DNA of 64,000 nt, from assembly GCA_039180675.1 (NCBI GenBank), contig JBCDDC010000002.1:159600-223599 (forward strand), in the 5' to 3' direction. A program made the translations under genes and the position numbers. The DNA comes from Thermohalobaculum sp039180675 (GTDB lineage: Bacteria; Pseudomonadota; Alphaproteobacteria; Rhodobacterales; Rhodobacteraceae). Below are positions 9,665 through 18,082 of this stretch, one piece after another; the stretch's first letter is position 1, and each line of letters begins with the position of its first letter. The notes under the pieces were generated by a model. The model was not told the origin of the DNA. It worked only from the letters and a program-made list of their open reading frames with translations, and did not search any database.

Positions 9665-10107
9665 CTCTTGAACTCCGGGTCTGCTGCGACGAGTTCAACA
9701 GTGTTGCCCTCCGGATCCTCAGTGAAGATGCCCCGCCAACCGATCCATTTGAAATGTTCCACTCGGTAATCTTGGCCGATGCTGTCGTACCAGCGCATGA
9801 CGGCATCCTGCTCCTGCCAGGGCAGTGACAGGGCAAGATGGTGCAGCGATGATCCCGCGCCGGTTGCTGGCGCCTGTTCGGTCACCTTGTGGAGATCCGG
9901 TCTGCCGGCGCCCGGCCCGAACAGCGCGAGTACCGAGGTGTGCCCAGCATATCCATCGGCAATCTTGAAGAACGTGATGCCCTCGTCACGGTGGGAAAGG
10001 ACCTCGAGCCCGATCACGTCGCGATAGAATGCCTCCATCGCATCCATATCGGCGCAGCGGATCGCGATCTCGCCAAGCGCGCGGACATGAAAGCCTCTTT
10101 CAGCCAT
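9661..10107 (-). CDS. VOC (glyoxalase/dioxygenase) family protein
   Basis: A 148-residue protein with one vicinal-oxygen-chelate domain. The beta-alpha-beta-beta-beta pattern is visible: AIRCADMDAMEAFYRDVIGL at the start, HHLALSLPW in the middle and the ending FTEDPEGNTVELVAAD, which contains the usual metal-ligand glutamate. It is coupled by 4 nt to the transporter ATPase and lies downstream of the binding-protein gene. Substrate unknown. Within this operon it could act on a product of nucleobase or ribose breakdown, but that is only inferred from position. Confidence 0.82.
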   Translation of the reverse strand: MAERGFHVRALGEIAIRCADMDAMEAFYRDVIGLEVLSHRDEGITFFKIADGYAGHTSVLALFGPGAGRPDLHKVTEQAPATGAGSSLHHLALSLPWQEQDAVMRWYDSIGQDYRVEHFKWIGWRGIFTEDPEGNTVELVAADPEFKR

Positions 10108-10140
10108 GCCGCGCGCCCCCTGTTCGCTTGAGCCGCCTGA

Positions 10141-11133
10141 TCAGAACGGGCAGTTCGAGTCGCTCTCGTAGTTGTGGACCTGAATATCACCCGAGAGGAT
10201 CCCGGCCTTCGCCGCCTCGACGGCCGCTGTGATCTCGTCGTTCAACAGCGGTTCATTGTTCTCGTCGACGGCCCAGTCGATGCCCTCCTCGGCAATCCCG
10301 AGGCTCAGGATACCCGGGGTGAATTCGCCGTTCTTGGCGTCCGTGAAGGTCTGGTAGGCAGCGACATCGACCCGCTTCAGCATCGAGGTGAGGACGGAGC
10401 CCGGGGCGATCCCGTTCTGGTTGGAGTCGACTCCAATCGCCAGCTTGCCCGCGTCGGCCGCTGCCCGAATGACGCCCAACCCCGTGCCCCCGGCGGCCTG
10501 ATAGATCACGTCGGCTCCGCGGTCGATCTGCGCCTGAGCGAGTTCCGCGCCCTTGGTGGGGTCATTCCACGCGGCCGGTGTCGTGCCGGTCATGTTCTGG
10601 AGCACATCGGATGCGCCTGCAGCTTTCGCACCTTGAGCGTATCCGCAAGCGAATTTACGGATCAGTGGGATATCCATGCCACCGATGAAGCCAACCTTGC
10701 CTGTCTCTGAGGCCTTCGCCGCCGCGACGCCGACCAGATAGCTGCCTTCATGCTCGCGGAAGGCGTATTGGCGCAGGTTGGGCCGGTCGAGCCAATTCAC
10801 ATCGATGATCGCAAACTGGACATCCGGATGGTCTCCTGCCACCGCATCGATGGCATCCGCCTGCGCGAAGCCGACGCCGAGGACGACAGTTGCCCCGCGC
10901 GAGACCATGCGGCGCATCGCCTGCTCGCGCTGGGCTTCGTTCGTCACCTCGAACTCCATGACCTCGACGCCGGACTCGTCCATGAACTTCTGGACCCCGT
11001 TCCAGACGCCTTCGTTGAAGCTTTTGTCGAATTTGCCGCCCATATCGAAGATCACGGCGGGCTTGAACTCGGCCGCCCAGGCAGAACTTGCGATCAGGGC
11101 TGCGGCGGCACCTGCGATGAGGGATTTCAGCAT
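10141..11133 (-). CDS. BMP-family ABC transporter substrate-binding protein (nucleoside-type)
   Basis: A 330-residue exported binding protein with a classical signal peptide (MLKSLIAGAAAALIASSAWA). The Bmp/PnrA fold is indicated by FDMGGKFDKSFNEGVWNG near the N-terminus and AAGGTGLGVIRAA in the middle. Family members bind purine and pyrimidine nucleosides and deliver them to NupABC-type transporters. AAGGAGAG lies a few bases upstream of the ATG and is the strongest ribosome binding site in the operon, as expected for a protein needed in excess. The permeases, ATPase, nucleoside hydrolase, ribokinase and cdd alongside agree with a nucleoside ligand. Confidence 0.93.
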   Translation of the reverse strand: MLKSLIAGAAAALIASSAWAAEFKPAVIFDMGGKFDKSFNEGVWNGVQKFMDESGVEVMEFEVTNEAQREQAMRRMVSRGATVVLGVGFAQADAIDAVAGDHPDVQFAIIDVNWLDRPNLRQYAFREHEGSYLVGVAAAKASETGKVGFIGGMDIPLIRKFACGYAQGAKAAGASDVLQNMTGTTPAAWNDPTKGAELAQAQIDRGADVIYQAAGGTGLGVIRAAADAGKLAIGVDSNQNGIAPGSVLTSMLKRVDVAAYQTFTDAKNGEFTPGILSLGIAEEGIDWAVDENNEPLLNDEITAAVEAAKAGILSGDIQVHNYESDSNCPF

Positions 11134-11148
11134 CGTTCTCTCCTTGGT

Positions 11149-11988
11149 CTAGGTCTTGAGGCCGATCTCGCGCAGCCTTTCATTCAGGAAGTCATCCGCG
11201 GTCGTGCCGGGTTTCAGCGTCACCTCCGGCCGGGGATGCAGGAACATCGGCATCGAGAAACGCGCGCCGGTATCGGTCTTCTCAGGGTTCACCACCCGGT
11301 GCTGGGTGGAGGGATAGTAGCCGCCTGTCGCCATCTCCAGCATGTCACCGGCATTGATCGCGATCATGCCCGGGTCACAAGGCACCGCATGCCAGTTCCC
11401 GTCGGTATCCATAGCCTCTAGACCGGGCGCCGAGCCAGCGAGAAGCACTGTAATCAGGTTGATATCGCCATGGGCCGCGGCGCGCACAGCACCCGGCTCC
11501 GGTGCCTCATCAACGGGTGGGTAATGGAGAATGCGCAGAAGGTTCTGCTTCGATCCCGCCAGCATCTGTGGCAAGGGCTCCGAGAGCATGCCGGTGACCT
11601 CCGGCGGGCTGTTGTCCTGGATCCAGGTCAGCAGCGTCTGACCGATGCCGACCAGATCGTCGAACATCGCGCGCGTATCGGGTTCCAGCTCCGGCGGGAC
11701 GCGGCCGTCAGGATAGACGTGATAGAACTCCTTGAGATCTTTCGCCTTGGCATCCTTCGCGTTCTCGGATCGGAAAGGAAAGAAGCCGTCCTGACGTTCA
11801 GGATTTACCGTCCAGTCAGTTTTGCTCTCAGAATTGAAGAATCCGCCCCACTGTTGGTAGGTCTGCGCAATTCTGTCCGTCGCGATCGGGTGGTCGGTGA
11901 GAACCGCGAAACCGGTCTCCCGCAGCGACTTCGCGAATGCCTTTGGCGCGCCGGGGTCGGTGTAGGAAACAGTGGCGATCTCGAACAT
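11149..11988 (-). CDS. Isopenicillin N synthase-like 2-oxoglutarate/Fe(II) oxygenase
   Basis: A 279-residue non-heme iron dioxygenase of the IPNS/2OG-Fe(II) family. The iron-binding HxD is in AAHGDINLITVLL, the distal histidine in STQHRVVNPEK, and a following R-x-S (ARFSMP) fits the 2-oxoglutarate-binding arginine. No signal peptide, so cytoplasmic. It lies between the nucleoside hydrolase and binding-protein genes with gaps of 27 and 15 bp, clearly inside the operon. Reaction unknown. Oxidation of a nucleobase, nucleoside or modified base is a reasonable guess from context. Confidence 0.88.
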   Translation of the reverse strand: MFEIATVSYTDPGAPKAFAKSLRETGFAVLTDHPIATDRIAQTYQQWGGFFNSESKTDWTVNPERQDGFFPFRSENAKDAKAKDLKEFYHVYPDGRVPPELEPDTRAMFDDLVGIGQTLLTWIQDNSPPEVTGMLSEPLPQMLAGSKQNLLRILHYPPVDEAPEPGAVRAAAHGDINLITVLLAGSAPGLEAMDTDGNWHAVPCDPGMIAINAGDMLEMATGGYYPSTQHRVVNPEKTDTGARFSMPMFLHPRPEVTLKPGTTADDFLNERLREIGLKT

Positions 11989-12015
11989 GAACTCTGTTAT
12001 CGCGCTTGCCCGGGA

Positions 12016-12942
12016 TCACGGCAAGGGTCCTTTACCAATGACGTCGAGGAAACGGTGCTTCAGTGCGGTTCCGTCCACGTCGACGCAGATCTTGATTGGG
12101 GCCCGCCCGTCATGTGCGGCAATCGTGGCGCCGATCTGCTCTCCCTCTAGCACGGCGGTCAGCGGAACCTCATCAACGGTCAAGAGCCCAGGTTCGATGG
12201 CGGCAATGACAGCACTGGGATCGTGCAGGAAACAGGCATCGATACTGAGCTTTTCGCGATGAAAGCTTATATAGAAGCGGACCGCGTCGCGAAGGAAAGT
12301 CCCGGCCTTGGGTTTGAGCTCCGACAGCGCATCGAAATCGGCCTGAGTGCACCGGATTTTCTCGGTCACGTTCAGCCCGACGAGACGCATCGGCCAGCGG
12401 GTGTTGAAGACAATCTCCGCCGCGTGAGGATCCTGCCAGATATTCGCCTCGGCGAAGCCGGTGACATTGCCGCCCCGGCCATAGGCGCCTCCCATAATGA
12501 CCACCTCACGCACCATCTCTGCGATACCATGGTCCCGGCGCAGCGCAGTTGCGAGGTTGGTGAGCGGGCCGATAGGGATCAGGGTGACCTCTCCCGGATA
12601 GCCACGTACGGTATCGATGATCAGGTCGGCCGCATCGTTTTGATGCGGCTCCGCCTCCGCCAAAGGCAGCGCGACGCCGCCAAAACCGTCCTCGCCATGT
12701 ACGAAATCGGGATGGGGTTGCGGCGCGATCTCGAGAGGCTGCGCCGCGCCCTTCGCAACTGGGATCTCACGGTCGAGATAGGCAACGAGTGCGAGCGCGT
12801 TCCGGGTCGCTTGTTCAACCGGCACATTGCCGAAGACCGTGGTCAAACCAACGAGATCTAACTCCGGATCGCTCAGCGCGTAGATGATTGCCATCGCGTC
12901 ATCAATGCCCGGGTCGGTGTCTATCAGCACTTTTTGCGGCAT
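12016..12942 (-). CDS. Inosine-uridine-type nucleoside hydrolase
   Basis: A 308-residue N-ribohydrolase that cleaves nucleosides to a free base and ribose. The calcium-binding family signature DTDPGIDDAMAI is at residues 8-19, and the second block VVIMGGAYGRGGNVT is also typical. It overlaps the ribokinase stop by one base, so the released ribose can be phosphorylated by the coupled kinase. Base preference (purine, pyrimidine or both) cannot be read from the sequence. Confidence 0.94.
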   Translation of the reverse strand: MPQKVLIDTDPGIDDAMAIIYALSDPELDLVGLTTVFGNVPVEQATRNALALVAYLDREIPVAKGAAQPLEIAPQPHPDFVHGEDGFGGVALPLAEAEPHQNDAADLIIDTVRGYPGEVTLIPIGPLTNLATALRRDHGIAEMVREVVIMGGAYGRGGNVTGFAEANIWQDPHAAEIVFNTRWPMRLVGLNVTEKIRCTQADFDALSELKPKAGTFLRDAVRFYISFHREKLSIDACFLHDPSAVIAAIEPGLLTVDEVPLTAVLEGEQIGATIAAHDGRAPIKICVDVDGTALKHRFLDVIGKGPLP

Positions 12943-13817
12943 CAGGCGTTGTCTCTCAGAAACTCGTCGACTTCAGTGGCCGACGGTATCGCATCGCCTG
13001 CACCGGGCCGCGTGACCTGAACTGCAGCCGCCGCAGCCGCACGCCTTAGCGCTTCGGCGAAATTGTGGCCTTGATCAAGCCAGGCAAGAAAGGTTCCGAG
13101 GAAGGTATCGCCGGCGCCCGTCGTGTCGACAGCCGTCACCGGAAAAGCGTCGATCGACACCCTTTCCCCCTCGGAAATCACATAAGCCCCCGTTGCGCCC
13201 TCGGTCACCAGCAGTATCGGCACCAGAATTTCCTCGATCGGGCATCCGAGATGCCCAGCCAGCGCAGCCGCCTCTCCGCTGTTGACGGCAAGAAGATCGG
13301 CATGAGGTAGAACAGCCGCGGTAGCGTCGGCCCCGAACGGTGCGGCGGCGTAGGCGACTTTCATCCCCGCCGCTCGAGCGGCTTTGGCAGCTTCCGCAAC
13401 ACTGTTAGTCTCGTTCTGGCAAAGCCACCAATCCCCCTTCTGCGCATGTGTCAGGGCGTTCGACGCCGACTGCAGGTCAAGCTGCCGGTTGGCACCGCCG
13501 TGGATCACGATCTGGTTCTCACCATCAGGGGTTACAAAAATGACCGCGTGACCCGTCGCCGCCTCAACGACCGGTACAGTCGAAAGCCCGATACCCGCCG
13601 CGGCGAGCTTTGAAAGCGCCCATTCGCCGTCGTGGCCTACGGCGCCGATCATCTCGACCGTTGCACCGGCTGCCCTGGCGGCCAGCGCCTGATTGGCGCC
13701 CTTGCCGCCGAGATGCACCTGATACGATGTATCGCTCAGCGTCTCGCCCGGTTGGGGGAAGTGCGGCACGGTGTGGACATGGTCGATATTGATCGAGCCG
13801 TAGCAGAAGATGGTCAT
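12942..13817 (-). CDS. rbsK: Ribokinase (PfkB family)
   Basis: A 291-residue sugar kinase. The N-terminal substrate region GSINIDHVHTVPHFPQPGET and the glycine-rich HLGGKGANQALAAR are ribokinase-like. The anion-hole/catalytic motif DTTGAGDTF is at about residues 231-239. It would make ribose 5-phosphate from ribose freed by the nucleoside hydrolase. The gene is coupled to both neighbours, 4 nt with the TrpF-like gene and 1 nt with the hydrolase. Other PfkB substrates such as deoxyribose or nucleosides are possible. Confidence 0.9.
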   Translation of the reverse strand: MTIFCYGSINIDHVHTVPHFPQPGETLSDTSYQVHLGGKGANQALAARAAGATVEMIGAVGHDGEWALSKLAAAGIGLSTVPVVEAATGHAVIFVTPDGENQIVIHGGANRQLDLQSASNALTHAQKGDWWLCQNETNSVAEAAKAARAAGMKVAYAAAPFGADATAAVLPHADLLAVNSGEAAALAGHLGCPIEEILVPILLVTEGATGAYVISEGERVSIDAFPVTAVDTTGAGDTFLGTFLAWLDQGHNFAEALRRAAAAAAVQVTRPGAGDAIPSATEVDEFLRDNA

Positions 13818-14473
13818 TCAGCCCCCCGGATCGCGGCCATGAAAGTCGAGAGCTTTGCGTCATCGAGATTGCCATTGGTTCGCACGCCTGAACAGACGTC
13901 TATGCCGTGCGGCCGCACCTGGCGGATCGCGTCTCCGACATTCTCGCTGTGTAAGCCGCCGGCCAGGAAGACTGGCCGTGCTGCTGCCTCGACACAGGCG
14001 CGGCTGATTGCCCAATCATGCACCCGGCCTGTCCCGCCGAGCTCGTCATCCTTCGGCCGGCCGGAGTCGAGGAGGAAAGCATCGGGCTTGTCTCCGTAAG
14101 TCGAGATCTGTTCGACCGCACGCGTGCCATCCACGTGAATGACCTGTATCCGCTGGATAGTAGGGACTTCTGTCGCCAGCAAATCATGAACCTCCGGCGC
14201 AAGTTGCCTTACGATCTGAATCGCGCCAGGCTGCACCAACCGGATCTCGGCTATCAAATCCTCAGCCGAGTGGGCCGCGCTCAACAGGACGGATGTCACC
14301 TGTTGTGGGCAAGTCCTCGCCACCCTAGCGGCTGCCGCCAAGGTTATGGTTCCGGGACCCGATGGCATTGGGCCGACCAAGCCTATCAGATTGGCCCCGA
14401 GACGCGCGGCGATGGCGAGCTCCTTCTCGGTCCCGATACAGCATATCTTGGTGCGGCATCCGCCTGTCTGCAT
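13814..14473 (-). CDS. TrpF-like (phosphoribosylanthranilate isomerase family) protein outside a trp operon
   Basis: A 219-residue TIM-barrel protein resembling phosphoribosylanthranilate isomerase. TrpF landmarks are recognisable: TKICCIGTEKELAIAARLGA (canonical KICG, catalytic Cys retained), FLLDSG with the general-acid aspartate, VFLAGGLHSENV, and GIDVCSGVR close to the consensus GVDVSSGVE phosphate-binding end. It is the first gene of the nucleoside operon, preceded by GAGGAAG, and overlaps ribokinase by 4 nt. No other trp gene is near. An aldose-ketose isomerisation of a ribosylated compound is plausible, but the substrate is unknown. It could also be a true TrpF recruited to this place. 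Confidence 0.78.
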   Translation of the reverse strand: MQTGGCRTKICCIGTEKELAIAARLGANLIGLVGPMPSGPGTITLAAAARVARTCPQQVTSVLLSAAHSAEDLIAEIRLVQPGAIQIVRQLAPEVHDLLATEVPTIQRIQVIHVDGTRAVEQISTYGDKPDAFLLDSGRPKDDELGGTGRVHDWAISRACVEAAARPVFLAGGLHSENVGDAIRQVRPHGIDVCSGVRTNGNLDDAKLSTFMAAIRGAE

Positions 14474-14483
14474 CTTCCTCGTC

Positions 14484-14544
14484 CCCGAAATGCCCGAAAT
14501 GAGTGATCTTTCACCTGCTGGTGACAGACTGACATGAATTCATG
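14484..14544. promoter_or_regulatory. Repeat cluster in the divergent control region of the nucleoside operon
   Basis: The 136-bp gap between the TrpF-like gene (minus) and the STAS gene (plus) contains a tandem 9-bp repeat, CCCGAAATG twice (14484-14501), an inverted repeat TCACC-tgct-GGTGA (14511-14524), and a perfect 12-bp palindrome CATGAATTCATG (14533-14544). These are candidate operator sites for a regulator of the nucleoside operon and/or the STAS gene. No regulator gene lies in the operon itself. Confidence 0.45.
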
Positions 14545-14609
14545 GTCGGGTCTGTATTTTGCTGTTTGCCTCTGGTAGCGTCGGGCTCGCAAGAACGGGT
14601 TTCAAGCCA

Positions 14610-14981
14610 ATGACGGACCAGTCAAATCAGTCTCCTCTGACAGTGAATGCGACCAAGCTCAACAAGTGCTGGATCGCGCAGATTGCGGGGCGTGTCGATC
14701 ACACCAATGCGACGCTGTTCCTTACGGAGTTGGAGGGCGTAACCTCCCAGCTCGCGGAAAGGGAAGGGATCGTTCTCGATTTCTCAGGGCTTGAGTTCAT
14801 CACATCGGCTGGTCTGCGAGGTCTCGTGATCGCGCAGAAGAAGCTGGGAGACTCCGGCTCGAAGCTTGCGATCACCGGGCTGACCGGCACCGTTGCAGAC
14901 GTTTTTCGCATTTCCCGTTTTGATACGCTCTTCCCTGTAGCCGAAACGGCCGAGGCGGCCTCTGCTCTGGTCACAGGTTGA
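14610..14981 (+). CDS. STAS-domain anti-sigma-factor antagonist-like protein
   Basis: A 123-residue single-domain STAS protein of the SpoIIAA/RsbV type. The segment VLDFSGLEFITSAGLRGLVI carries the conserved Ser of the phosphorylation site (D-x-S-x-G-like, here ITSAG). Such proteins are switched by phosphorylation and bind an anti-sigma kinase. The ATG at 14610 begins the part that aligns with the family; an in-frame upstream start (14559) would add an atypical 17-residue leader. It precedes a hydrolase and a PP2C-type phosphatase that could dephosphorylate it. No RsbW-like kinase gene is present in the window. Confidence 0.85.
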   Translation: MTDQSNQSPLTVNATKLNKCWIAQIAGRVDHTNATLFLTELEGVTSQLAEREGIVLDFSGLEFITSAGLRGLVIAQKKLGDSGSKLAITGLTGTVADVFRISRFDTLFPVAETAEAASALVTG

Positions 14982-15026
14982 AAAGCGCGTCATAATCCGC
15001 TCGTCGCAGTGGAGTAGGGTCCGCTC

Positions 15027-15995
15027 ATGGCCATGAAGATAAAGTTTTGGGGGACCCGAGGGTCCATCCCGACCCCTGCGATGCCCGAGGCGCGGATCGA
15101 TCGCATCAGAACCATTCTTAACGCGGCGACACCTGAGAATATCGCGAGCCCAGAGGCAGTGGATGCCTTCATCGACAGTGGTTGCGGAGGGGCGCTGCCA
15201 ACCATTTATGGTGGCAACACAGCCTGTGTGCACGTCGCTGGAGACGATGGCCGGGATCTGTTGATCGATTTTGGCTCGGGGGCGCGAGAATATGCGGGTC
15301 ATATCCTCAGGACCACGGGCCCGGTGTCGAGTGAACCCTTTCATGTCCTGATGTCTCATCTGCACTGGGACCACATCATGGGCTTCCCCTTCTTCGTCCC
15401 CGCTTACATCCCGGGGAATACGGTGCACATTTATGCCTGCCACCCCGATGCGGAGGCAGCGTTCCGGCGCCAGCACGGGGCGCCATCATTCCCGGTCCCG
15501 TTCGAGGTTCTGGGGGCGGATGTTCGATTCCACACCCTCGACCCGACAGAGACAGTCGAGATCAACGGTTTCGAGGTAACCCCGCATCTCTTGCATCACG
15601 CTGGTGACGCCTACGCCTTTCGCATCAAGCAAGGCGGGTCGGATATCGTCTATGCCTCGGATGGCGAGCACAAACCGCACCTGATTTCCGACACCTACCC
15701 TTATGTCCAGTTCATCAAGGACACCGATCTCCTGATTTTCGATGCTCAGTACTCGCTGGCCGAGACCGTTTCGGTGAAGGAGGACTGGGGGCATTCATCC
15801 AACTTCGTCGGTGTCGAGCTTGCGCTGCGCGGCGGTGTCGGCAAGCTGGTGTTCATCCACCATGAGCCCCTCAATTCCGACGAGAAACTGGATGAGATCG
15901 TGGCGGAGGCTCGCCAGATAGAGCGGATGATGCGTGAGAACCGCCCGCAAGTGCACGTCTCCGCCGCCTACGACGGGCTTGAGCTTGAACTCTGA
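15027..15995 (+). CDS. MBL-fold metallo-hydrolase (phosphodiesterase-like)
   Basis: A 322-residue metallo-beta-lactamase-fold enzyme. It begins with KFWGTRGSIPTP, typical of a bacterial subgroup related to cyclic-nucleotide phosphodiesterase/RNase Z-like hydrolases. The metal motif HLHWDH is at about residues 111-116, with further ligands likely in HHAGD, ASDGEH and FIHHEP. It is cytoplasmic. It sits between STAS and CHASE2-PP2C genes on one strand, 45 bp after the first and overlapping the second, so it probably belongs to the same signalling pathway. Substrate unknown. Confidence 0.85.
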   Translation: MAMKIKFWGTRGSIPTPAMPEARIDRIRTILNAATPENIASPEAVDAFIDSGCGGALPTIYGGNTACVHVAGDDGRDLLIDFGSGAREYAGHILRTTGPVSSEPFHVLMSHLHWDHIMGFPFFVPAYIPGNTVHIYACHPDAEAAFRRQHGAPSFPVPFEVLGADVRFHTLDPTETVEINGFEVTPHLLHHAGDAYAFRIKQGGSDIVYASDGEHKPHLISDTYPYVQFIKDTDLLIFDAQYSLAETVSVKEDWGHSSNFVGVELALRGGVGKLVFIHHEPLNSDEKLDEIVAEARQIERMMRENRPQVHVSAAYDGLELEL

Positions 15996-18075
15996 AGCGC
16001 CGGAGGTGCAAAGGCGGATCGGTGGCCGCCACACGCTGTCCAGCTGGGTTGGTCTCACCCTTTTTGGGCTCTGCACACTGATCCATGTCGTGCTTGAGCC
16101 TGGTCTCGATGCGCCCTGGCGCAGGCTGTGGTTCGACACGCTGACCACGATCGCGGAGCGGGAGCGTCCGGCGGACCCGCCTGTCTATGTGATCGCGATA
16201 GACGAGAGTGCGATCGGCACATTCGGTCAATGGCCCTGGCCGCGGAACATTCTCGCCTCACTGGTGGAGAGGCTCAAAGAAGCCCGCGTGTCTGCAATCG
16301 GGATGGATATCATCTTCTCCGAACCGGACCGTCTTTCCCCCGTGGCGTTGGCGGACTGGCTGGGCAGCGCGGAACCCGGCCTTCGCGAACCGATTGCGGG
16401 TCTGGGCGACACGGACTTGGCCTTTGCCCGGGCATTGACGGGTGCCCGCGTGGTCGTGCCGGTTGCGGCGATCCAAGAGACCAGCCTTGCTTCGTTTAAC
16501 GAGACCGGGGCGCAGCCCGCCGTCCTGCGCGAGGATCTGGGCGATGTGAGTCTAACGACATTCGAGAACGGGCTCCGAGCGCTCCCAGTCTTCCAGGCTG
16601 CCGCTGCCGGGCACGCAACGATCGTCTTCGACGGTGCGCCCGATGGGATCGTCCGCCGTGTGCCCGCAGTACAGGTCATCTCGGGAAGCGATACCATCAT
16701 GATGGGGCCGGAAACCTTGCGGGTGGCGACAGACGGTTTCTTCACAACAGTCCGCCCCGGCTTGATGGGCCTTGAGATCGATGTGGAGAACTATCGCTTT
16801 CCGGCGGAGCGGGACGGCACCTTCTGGATGCACTTTGGCGAGGTCGAGACCGATCGCTACATCCCTGCAGCGGCAGTGCTGACCGGAGAGGTGGGCGCGC
16901 AGGAGCTTGAGGGAAAGATGGTGCTTCTGGCAGTCACGGGCCTGGGCACGGTGGATATCCAGACCCTTGCAAGCGGTGAGCGGGTTTGGGGGGTCGAGGT
17001 CCATATGCAGATGATCGAGCAGATTCTCGAGGGTGATTTCATGCGCCGTCCGATCGAGATCTTCGTGCTCGAAACTGCATTGCTGGCGACCTTCGGTCTG
17101 CTCCTGATCCAGACGATCCCCCGCGCGCCACCTGCGCAATCGCTGGTTATGGGTCTCGCGGGCGGTATCGCACTCGTCGGTGCATCTTATGTGGCATTCA
17201 GGCTCGGTTGGTTTTTTGATGCCTCCGGCCCTGTGCTCGGCAGCGGTATTGTCGGTGCGGGCTTGGTTGCTGCGACCCTGATTGAGCGGGATAGGGAGCG
17301 GCTGCTTGAGCGCTCGGAACGCGAGGCGCAGGAGCGTGCGCGCGACGCGCTTCTGGATGCCGCAAAGAACATGCAGCTCAGCGTCTTGCCGGCGCGAACC
17401 TTTGAGATCCCGGGGAAAGTACGCCTCGCCGCCTATCTCGATCCGGCCTACTATGTGGGAGGCGATCTCTATGATCATTTCTTGCTCGACGACGGGTCGC
17501 TGTTCTTTCTCGTAGGCGATGTCTCCGGCAAAGGGATCGCTGCTTGTCAGTTCATGGGGATCTCCAAACGGCTTTGGAAGATTGTCGCCCAGCGCATGGC
17601 GCACGGGCTCGACAAGATCCAGACCGAGACGAACAATGAGATCGCCCTCGATAATGGCGAGATGCTTTTCGTCACTGGGATCGTTGGTCTTCTGAACCCG
17701 GAAACCGGGCATCTTACCTATTCAAGTGCTGGGCATGACCAACCGCTCCTGATCGGGCCGAATGGGCCGGCGCGGCAGTTGGAAGAATTCTCGGGCCCTC
17801 CCGCGGGTCTGATAACAGGGCAGGCCTATCCCGTGGGCGAGCGCGTTCTTCAGCCTGGAGAAAAGCTGATCCTGTTCTCGGATGGGGTCACTGAGGCGTT
17901 GAACGCACAGAGGCAGGACTATGGAATGGCCCGGCTGATCAGCTTTGTCGATGGGCTGCCTGCGGATCTATCGCCGACCGAGATCATCGAGGCGACGGTT
18001 GCGGATCTGCGTGCTTTTGTAGGAGGTGCGGAGAAGTCCGACGACCTGACGATGATGGTGGTCGAGCGGCTTTGA
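15979..18075 (+). CDS. CHASE2-transmembrane-PP2C/SpoIIE serine phosphatase
   Basis: A membrane sensor phosphatase of about 698 residues. After one N-terminal hydrophobic segment comes a periplasmic CHASE2 domain (VIAIDESAIGTFGQWPWPR, then SAIGMDIIFSEPDR), then about three transmembrane segments near residues 360-435. A cytoplasmic SpoIIE/PP2C domain follows with DPAYYVGGDLYD, LVGDVSGKG, YSSAGHDQPLL, LFSDGVTEAL and the final KSDDLTMM. It should dephosphorylate a partner protein, most simply the STAS protein encoded two genes upstream. The start is uncertain: TTG 15979 is used here, GTG 16006 is possible, and ATG 15934 would overlap the previous gene by 62 nt. Confidence 0.87.
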   Translation: MSLNSEAPEVQRRIGGRHTLSSWVGLTLFGLCTLIHVVLEPGLDAPWRRLWFDTLTTIAERERPADPPVYVIAIDESAIGTFGQWPWPRNILASLVERLKEARVSAIGMDIIFSEPDRLSPVALADWLGSAEPGLREPIAGLGDTDLAFARALTGARVVVPVAAIQETSLASFNETGAQPAVLREDLGDVSLTTFENGLRALPVFQAAAAGHATIVFDGAPDGIVRRVPAVQVISGSDTIMMGPETLRVATDGFFTTVRPGLMGLEIDVENYRFPAERDGTFWMHFGEVETDRYIPAAAVLTGEVGAQELEGKMVLLAVTGLGTVDIQTLASGERVWGVEVHMQMIEQILEGDFMRRPIEIFVLETALLATFGLLLIQTIPRAPPAQSLVMGLAGGIALVGASYVAFRLGWFFDASGPVLGSGIVGAGLVAATLIERDRERLLERSEREAQERARDALLDAAKNMQLSVLPARTFEIPGKVRLAAYLDPAYYVGGDLYDHFLLDDGSLFFLVGDVSGKGIAACQFMGISKRLWKIVAQRMAHGLDKIQTETNNEIALDNGEMLFVTGIVGLLNPETGHLTYSSAGHDQPLLIGPNGPARQLEEFSGPPAGLITGQAYPVGERVLQPGEKLILFSDGVTEALNAQRQDYGMARLISFVDGLPADLSPTEIIEATVADLRAFVGGAEKSDDLTMMVVERL

Positions 18076-18082
18076 TAGCCAC

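Noticed and set aside
15934..15978. ATG start of the CHASE2-PP2C gene at 15934
   Set aside because: It would overlap the preceding gene by 62 nt and add a leader without similarity to the family; later TTG or GTG starts are more likely.
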